DNA from: Bryobacterales bacterium
GTDB lineage: Bacteria > Acidobacteriota > Terriglobia > Bryobacterales > Bryobacteraceae
Direction: 5' to 3'
Assembly (NCBI GenBank): GCA_003164075.1
Contig: PLRZ01000199.1
Coordinates: 11,290-29,649 of the forward strand
Length of the DNA: 18,360 nucleotides
The translations under genes were made by a program, and so were the position numbers. Every line of letters starts with the position of its first letter. Position 1 is the stretch's first letter. A model generated the notes under the pieces. The model did no database searches and had not been told where the DNA came from. It worked only from the letters and a program-made list of their open reading frames with translations. Below are positions 13,651 to 18,360 of the stretch, piece by piece.

Positions 13651-15813
13651 CTAGTTACCCAATGTCTCAATGCTGGAGCCGCGTGGGCTGCCCGCGAGTT
13701 CCAGAGCCAGATAACTGGACCACAGATTGCGCAGACCGAGGTCTGTCACTGCTGCATATCCATGAGCATACTGGAAGTTGCAGACGGCGATTACGTACCC
13801 CTGGAAGGCGGAGAAAACGGACGACGCCATCACCGACGTCACTTGTCCTGGAGACACAATGCCGAAGCAATTCGTCCCGGATACCGGGTTGGCAATCGCA
13901 TCGCATCCCTTGATGACCGGTTGAGCCGCAGTGTTGCCTGCGGTGGCAATCGTTACGCCATATCCATACAGCGCGCAGGAGCCTGTCTGACCGACAGTCC
14001 CGAACGGATCCATGGAAGTATTGGCCACGGCAATACCGGTGTCAAAGCCCGCTGCGGCGGTAACAAACGGATAGAGCAACGTGGTCTGGCAGAGGTTGAC
14101 GGTGGTCCAACGGCCTTCTTGAGTACTGATAACCGCGAAGCGCGGCGTGGGAGCCTGACCCTGGGTCGCGTTAGCAGTGGTGAATGTACCACCGCTCGGT
14201 TCCGGAGAGTAGCTCAATTGGACATCGTTGACCGGCGCACCCAACGGCAAATCGGTAATCGGCAAGCCGTATGGATTGGTCGTGGTTGTAGCCGTTGGAG
14301 CGTAGCTGACATATACGCTGAACGACAGTACGTCTGTGGCGTTCGGATTGGCGTTGGTAACTTCCCAGACCGCCGTTGCGGCCCCGGACGAGTTGGCGGA
14401 CAGTGCGACAGCGGGGAGGCCGTCGGTCGTCGCTCCGGTAATGGGAGCGTTTTTGCTGGTAGTGTCGCCAGGTATGCCGAAGGAGCCGTTGGTCCCGAAG
14501 CTATCCTGGGTAGCTTCACCGCTGCTGGTGGCAACCAGCACGGCGTAAGGTATAACGGACGTGCCGCCGATAACGGTGGGAGCTGTAAACACCGAGGTTC
14601 CACCGACGGGGCCCGAGTTGGCCGACACATAGAGCGTGACGCCAGCCGGGATGTTATAGAAGACCGCCTTCAGGCGGGTTCCATAATCGGCCAGACCTGC
14701 GATGTAGTTGACCGCGCCCCGATTGGTATTGTTGGACGCGAGACCCGGGAAAATAAACCCGGACTCCGAATTTACCGCGAAGCCGCCGTACAGACCGCCG
14801 GGGATGTTCTGGTTGTTAGGAGCAACAGTGTTGGTCGCTTCAGCCGCATACGCTGTGTTCCCGCTGCTGTTGCCCGGAATGAGGTTGGCGGCGCCGCCTG
14901 GCACCACACGGGTCTTGAAGCCTTGCGCAAATCCCTCAGTGAAGATGAGGTTGGCAGTGAGCGATACGGTTTGAATGGCGCACTGCTGGAAGGGGTTGGC
15001 TTTGTACGGCTTCACGCCTGCCTTCATAGGCGGACCGACGACGCCGATGTTAATGGCAGTGCCAGCGACCGGCAGGGCTTCAGCCCCACTGGTGGAAATG
15101 ATCGCTTGCAGTGTGCCGCTCAAGTTGCCACCGGGGACCGGGACGCGAATGTTGGTGATACGGTAGGTGCGAGATACACCGTTGGTTGCCGGAGCAAGAA
15201 CCGGGACGCTGTAGAACGCCACGGAATTTACACCGTAGTCGCCCACTTTGCCCTGGAAAACGTTCGGCGCCGCAGTCCCCGAATTAGGGGCCGACGCTGC
15301 GACTGTATAGTTCGCCGTACCGGAAGTGGTGTTGCCGGGCAGGATAGCAGCGTAGCCGACGCAGGGACTGCCGCTTCCCCCGCCGTTTGCCTGTTGCTGA
15401 GCCGTGGTGCAAAGGATTTGCGGGGCGCTCGGTCCGAATCCCGGTACGCCGCCAGCTACCGTGGAGCCAGCTTCGTCAACGATCAAAAGTGCTTCGGAAG
15501 CTCCAGTGATGCTGTTGTTGTTGAGGAAACGGCTGGTGACCGGCACACTCGGCGCCATGTAAACAACAATGGTCGTAGTGGGGATCGCGGTGTTCGCCGC
15601 CGGAACCTGGCCACCGGTGCAACTAATGACGATGTCACCAGTGAGTTCCGTGTAGCCTTCCGGCCTCAATTCGGGCGTGCCGCCGGCTGTTGCCACGCAA
15701 GCCAGCAAACCACCGCTCGCGGTGCCGTTCGCCAAACCAACCTGTGCGCTGGCTGCACCCGCCATCAGGGCGAGTACTGCTAGCGCAATAAAATATCTGC
15801 GAAAATCTGCCAT
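13651..15813 (-). CDS. Secreted cysteine-containing protein of unknown function, acidobacterial type
   Basis: 720 residues; I recognise no functional domain. The signal peptide is clear (MADFRRYF, hydrophobic core 8-19, likely cut after ASAQ at 21-24). The mature part is rich in Ala, Gly, Thr, Ser, Asn and Val, poor in charge, and has ten cysteines (39, 65, 135, 151, 278, 575, 613, 637, 649, 678), suggesting disulfides. The N-terminal segment LRPEGYTELTGDIVISCTGG (49-68) and the C-terminal block LCQTTLLYPFVTAAAGFDTG (574-593), followed by IAVANTSMDPFG, look like modules I associate with Acidobacteria proteins of unknown role. The ATG at 15813 is supported by AAGGAG 6 nt upstream; the frame is open 74 codons further but that part is leader-like. 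An 80% overlapping antisense frame is a shadow. It may be an abundant envelope or appendage protein; that is inference. Confidence 0.87.
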   Translation of the reverse strand: MADFRRYFIALAVLALMAGAASAQVGLANGTASGGLLACVATAGGTPELRPEGYTELTGDIVISCTGGQVPAANTAIPTTTIVVYMAPSVPVTSRFLNNNSITGASEALLIVDEAGSTVAGGVPGFGPSAPQILCTTAQQQANGGGSGSPCVGYAAILPGNTTSGTANYTVAASAPNSGTAAPNVFQGKVGDYGVNSVAFYSVPVLAPATNGVSRTYRITNIRVPVPGGNLSGTLQAIISTSGAEALPVAGTAINIGVVGPPMKAGVKPYKANPFQQCAIQTVSLTANLIFTEGFAQGFKTRVVPGGAANLIPGNSSGNTAYAAEATNTVAPNNQNIPGGLYGGFAVNSESGFIFPGLASNNTNRGAVNYIAGLADYGTRLKAVFYNIPAGVTLYVSANSGPVGGTSVFTAPTVIGGTSVIPYAVLVATSSGEATQDSFGTNGSFGIPGDTTSKNAPITGATTDGLPAVALSANSSGAATAVWEVTNANPNATDVLSFSVYVSYAPTATTTTNPYGLPITDLPLGAPVNDVQLSYSPEPSGGTFTTANATQGQAPTPRFAVISTQEGRWTTVNLCQTTLLYPFVTAAAGFDTGIAVANTSMDPFGTVGQTGSCALYGYGVTIATAGNTAAQPVIKGCDAIANPVSGTNCFGIVSPGQVTSVMASSVFSAFQGYVIAVCNFQYAHGYAAVTDLGLRNLWSSYLALELAGSPRGSSIETLGN

Positions 15814-16062
15814 TTGCTTCTCCTTGTAAAGTGCGAAATTGAACCGGTCGAAGTTCTCTTTCAACCTGAGCCTCAAACTAGGTCTCAAAACTACTTTCAC
15901 CTTTGAAACTTCCCCGTGTCGGGCGGAGAATTTCTCCCAGCGGCCACCAAGCTGGACGCCGGAATCTACTGCTAAAACCTTACCCGCGGCACGTATTTTG
16001 TCATTTCTTTCCGTGCTCTTCGGGCATAAACGCAAAAATGCACACTACAACCGGACGCGGTA
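15814..16062 (-). other. Long structured 5' leader of the 720-residue secreted protein gene
   Basis: If transcription starts just downstream of the promoter at 16070-16098, the mRNA leader is about 250 nt, long for a bacterial gene. It can form several helices: an outer CCCG/CGGG (16024-16021 with 15986-15983) enclosing GCACG/CGTGC (16016-16012 with 15993-15989); CCAGC/GCTGG (15955-15951 with 15941-15937); and GGAGA/TCTCC (within 15937-15925). The ribosome binding site AAGGAG is at 15825-15820. I do not recognise a known riboswitch. It could be a stabilising leader, a regulatory element or nothing. Confidence 0.4.
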
Positions 16063-16069
16063 AAAGATA

Positions 16070-16098
16070 GTAATAACTGATTGCGCACTCCGTGTCAA
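16070..16098 (-). promoter_or_regulatory. Predicted sigma70-type promoter
   Basis: On the minus strand TTGACA (16098-16093), a perfect -35 consensus, is followed after 17 bp by TATTAC (16075-16070) as -10. It is in an A+T-rich intergenic stretch pointing at the 720-residue secreted protein gene. A weaker second pair (TTGACG at 16210-16205, TTAAAT 18 bp on) lies upstream. The rest of the 443-bp gap holds only an 80-codon open frame that spans this promoter and resembles no known protein. Confidence 0.65.
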
Positions 16099-16256
16099 GG
16101 GAAAACTGTTGCCCTTCCATGACGAACGGCACGCCCGCCAGCTTAAACCATTCACAACCTAATAGAACCGATCTCGCCCGATTTAACCACGCGTTGCTGT
16201 CCGCCGTCAAGAGTTTCACACCGATTCGTCTCATTTTTCGCATTAAAATGGCATAA

Positions 16257-17867
16257 CTAGCGGTTGCGGGCGCTCACCGTCGCGTCCGGGATCGGGGAAA
16301 CACCGCATGCGCAGGCCAGTGCACCGGCGGTACCCAATAAATACAGCAGCCACAACCCCACCAGCAGCGCCGCCGGAACAAACTCCGCCAACCGCTGCAC
16401 CGCCCCGCCGATACCGACGCTCTGAAATCCCGCCCAGTGCAGCGCGCCCACGCTCCCGTTGGCCCGATGCCGGATCATCCCGGTGTAGTACGGGAGCGCT
16501 ACCGCGTGCATGGTGTACAGGTCGAGCAGCGTAAACATCGCCGCGCCGGCCGCCGTGATCCAGCCCGATGCCCTCGCCGGCGCGAGCCTCCGCAGCCCCG
16601 CCACACAGAGCACCACCTCCGCCCCCACTACCGCGTACATATACCAGCCCATGGACCCCGCCAGCCCCTTGCTTATATATAGGAGAACGACATTGTAAAT
16701 CTGGCCCACCCAAAAGCAGAGATAAATCGTCACCAGGGTTAAGATCGCGGGCCGCGGGAGCAATCGCACCAAACCCACCGCCCCCGCCACGATGGCGATA
16801 TAAAAAAGGTGATACATCCAACTCCTTACGGTGAGCGAACTCCAACCTCCGAAATAGAGGTGCGAGAAAAAGATGGCGTCGATGGCCTTGGCCCAGTCGA
16901 TGCCGGCCGCCTGCCGCAGCATCTGCCCCGCCCCCACCCCCCGCAGCATCACCGACTCGCTCAGGCCCGACAGCGTTCCGGTAGTCCGCAGGTTATAGAC
17001 GTACCACCAGCCTGCCAGAAGAGCGCCGATAAGGCCCGTCAACATCGCGGGACCGGCATGGCGGGCTTTCCAACCGCCGTACACCGATACCGCCAGCACC
17101 GCTGGAATGGCCGTCAGAAAGTAAGCCTTGGTGAGCAGGCCAAGCCCCAGGGCAAACCCCAGGGCCACTGCCAATTTGAAGCTCAGGCCCTGTTGTACCG
17201 CCATCGCCGCCAGCCACGTCAGCAGCGTGAACAGCATTACCGCCAGGCAGTCGTTGCCCACCCGCGCCACGTCGAGCGCCAGCCCCGGCATCAGCGCCAC
17301 CGTGGCCGCGCATCCCAGCGCCACGCGCTCGTCGCCCCACACCTGGCGTCCCAACAGGAACACCAGCGGGACCGTCAGGGAGGCCACCAGCGAACTGAGA
17401 AATCGCAGTGCCAGCACTTGCCCCAACAGCCCGGCGCCCAAGCCGCGCGATACCCACATCGCCGGCGCCATAATCCAGCAGTAAAGCGGAGGCTGTAGAG
17501 CTTCATAGGCCGCGAATGCGCCCGTGCCGTCTTCCCCGCCCCGCGCGGGCGGCATGGTGTGGAGTTCCGACTCGCGCAACTCGCGCTCTGCGCGGCTCAG
17601 CGTCCAGTAATCGTCGTGGGTATAAAAGGGTGGTCCGAGCGAACGCATTTCCCACGGCACCGGAGCGAGTTGCAACGACTCTTCCACGTCCTGGGGAATG
17701 GGCGTCTGTCGCGATACCAGCAGTTCTCCGCTGGTCACCATGTGCCGGACCACGGCGAAGTGCGCCCACTCGTCGTAGCCCTCCCAGAGCGGGAGCATGG
17801 CGGAATAGAACAGCAACCGGGCCGCGAAGCAGGCCCACACCACCACCATCCACCGTTGGCTGCGCAC
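16257..17867 (-). CDS. Polytopic membrane protein, GT-C glycosyltransferase / DUF2142-like
   Basis: 536 residues if read from the GTG at 17867; an ATG six codons on (17849) is the alternative. I prefer GTG because it keeps Arg2 and Arg5 before the first membrane segment; neither start has a good ribosome binding site. About a dozen hydrophobic segments cover the protein. The first outside loop has EGYDEWAHF (29-37); an acidic pair here is typical of GT-C enzymes, which move sugars from lipid-phosphate carriers to proteins or glycans in the outer compartment. QPPLYCW (125-131) and GLLTKAYFL in the middle also resemble the DUF2142/PMT-like group. Substrate unknown. The open frame continues 128 codons upstream, but there it runs antiphase through an FtsX-like remnant, so the 5' end may have arisen by deletion. 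No terminator is evident after the stop. Confidence 0.78.
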   Translation of the reverse strand: MRSQRWMVVVWACFAARLLFYSAMLPLWEGYDEWAHFAVVRHMVTSGELLVSRQTPIPQDVEESLQLAPVPWEMRSLGPPFYTHDDYWTLSRAERELRESELHTMPPARGGEDGTGAFAAYEALQPPLYCWIMAPAMWVSRGLGAGLLGQVLALRFLSSLVASLTVPLVFLLGRQVWGDERVALGCAATVALMPGLALDVARVGNDCLAVMLFTLLTWLAAMAVQQGLSFKLAVALGFALGLGLLTKAYFLTAIPAVLAVSVYGGWKARHAGPAMLTGLIGALLAGWWYVYNLRTTGTLSGLSESVMLRGVGAGQMLRQAAGIDWAKAIDAIFFSHLYFGGWSSLTVRSWMYHLFYIAIVAGAVGLVRLLPRPAILTLVTIYLCFWVGQIYNVVLLYISKGLAGSMGWYMYAVVGAEVVLCVAGLRRLAPARASGWITAAGAAMFTLLDLYTMHAVALPYYTGMIRHRANGSVGALHWAGFQSVGIGGAVQRLAEFVPAALLVGLWLLYLLGTAGALACACGVSPIPDATVSARNR

Positions 17868-17879
17868 GGTAGCAATGAT

Positions 17880-18360
17880 AGCGCCCCGCTCCAGCCTGGC
17901 GGAGGGACCGCGGCAGCCCTTCTCGCCGGCGGGTAGGTGGCGGCCAGCCCCGGAGCGTAAGTCACCGCATCCGGACGGCTGGCCCCAAAGAGGTACTGCC
18001 GCTGCAGGCCCGATGCCGCGGACGCTCCCGCTATCCCCAAAGCCAGGGAACGCGCCGCCGAGCCGAAGACCGCGCCGATCAACTGCGCCGGCCGGGCGTC
18101 CAAAGCCATGTGTATGCCGATTTCCCGCTTCCGCTGCTCCACGGAGTACGCGAAAACGCCCGCGATTCCGATGGCCATCAGCGAAAGCGCGAGAATTCCC
18201 AGCATGCCCGCGATCATGGCGCCCATGCGGACGCCCGGCAATCGGCTCCATGCCGTCAGAACTCCCGATGTCGTGGAATTTGCAGTGAGCCCACAGGCGG
18301 GGCAGGCGGTGCTCGCCTGCCCGCCCGCGCCGAATTGGGCCCGCTGCTCGAATAGGATCG
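17880..18360 (-). pseudogene. Decayed C-terminus of an FtsX/MacB-type ABC transporter permease
   Basis: The minus-strand frame entering from the right edge (through a TTG at 18241) encodes a recognisable permease C-terminus: a hydrophobic segment AGMLGILALSLMAIGIAGVF, then AYSVEQRKREIGIHMALDARPAQ, QRQYLFGASRPDAVTYAP and ATYPPARRAA. The usual forms are EIGIRMALGARP and a last membrane helix of some 15-20 residues between DP-TY and YxPARRA. Here that helix is shortened by roughly 8-10 residues, and after PARRAA the frame is lost: the expected VDPxxALR tail is better matched one frame over (GPSARLERG), the frame of the downstream glycosyltransferase-like gene. So this is probably a pseudogene. 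MacB/FtsX-type permeases of this kind are very numerous in Acidobacteria. The upstream part is outside the window. Confidence 0.72.
18301..18321. repeat. GC-rich palindrome related to the murD-mraY repeats
   Basis: Arms GGCAGGCG and CGCCTGCC form a perfect 8-bp stem around GTGCT. The arms contain the same GGCAGGC/GCCTGCC as the palindrome at 2771-2792, but the centre differs (no CTTCAG). It lies inside the open frame feeding into the permease remnant, in a stretch that encodes no recognisable permease sequence, which suggests an insertion. Confidence 0.6.

Noticed and set aside
13636..15783. 715-codon open frame on the plus strand opposite the 720-residue secreted protein gene
   Set aside because: It is antisense to a gene with a signal peptide, ribosome binding site, promoter and terminator. 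Its own translation is rich in Arg and Gly, has no recognisable domain and looks like a high-GC shadow frame.
15814..16035. 74-codon upstream extension of the 720-residue secreted protein
   Set aside because: Using it would bury the signal peptide, whereas the ATG at 15813 has AAGGAG at 6 nt and starts the signal peptide directly.
16205..16240. Second promoter (TTGACG, 18 bp, TTAAAT) upstream of the main one
   Set aside because: The spacer is long and the -10 weak; kept only as a remark because a far better promoter lies downstream.
16001..16243. 80-codon minus-strand frame in the gap upstream of the 720-residue secreted protein gene
   Set aside because: It spans the predicted promoter and leader, resembles no known protein and has no good ribosome binding site; A+T-rich intergenic DNA explains it better.

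Overview
All genes in this window lie on the minus strand, so the text order runs from the right end to the left. The DNA looks like a chromosome segment from an acidobacterium of the Candidatus Solibacter / Bryobacterales type. Three things point there: a secreted protein ending in what I recognise as the Solibacter-type C-terminal domain (TIGR03437), a neighbouring secreted protein with sequence motifs I associate with the same group, and a decayed permease resembling the MacB/FtsX-like permeases that are very abundant in Acidobacteria. High-GC coding regions and small GC-rich palindromes between genes fit this too.

Positions 161-10687 hold a division and cell wall (dcw) cluster, transcribed from mraZ leftwards: mraZ, rsmH (mraW), ftsL, ftsI (a division PBP with a PASTA domain), murE (meso-diaminopimelate type), murF, mraY, murD, ftsW. 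Spacing is very tight (overlap of 4 bp to gap of 34 bp), except for a 137-bp gap between mraY and murD that is filled with palindromic repeats. Together the products make UDP-MurNAc-pentapeptide (MurD, MurE, MurF), load it on the lipid carrier (MraY) and polymerise and crosslink septal peptidoglycan (FtsW, FtsI, FtsL). MraZ probably regulates the operon; direct repeats resembling MraZ boxes lie just upstream and one overlaps its GTG start codon. murG, which often follows ftsW, does not begin in the 160 bp left in the window; an 88-bp nested inverted repeat lies there instead.

Positions 10688-16256 hold two large secreted-protein genes, each closed by an almost identical TTCG-loop intrinsic terminator. 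The 843-residue protein has a signal peptide, Ig-like (invasin/Big_1-like) repeats and the Solibacter C-terminal domain; it starts at a TTG preceded by an AGGAGGT ribosome binding site. The 720-residue protein has a signal peptide, ten cysteines and no domain I can name functionally; it has a near-consensus sigma70-type promoter and a roughly 250-nt structured leader. These two genes are the most novel part of the window.

Positions 16257-18360 hold a polytopic membrane protein of GT-C glycosyltransferase / DUF2142 type. Its 5' end abuts, or is carved out of, the decayed C-terminus of an FtsX/MacB-type ABC permease that runs off the right edge. No tRNA, rRNA, CRISPR array, insertion sequence or phage gene was seen.
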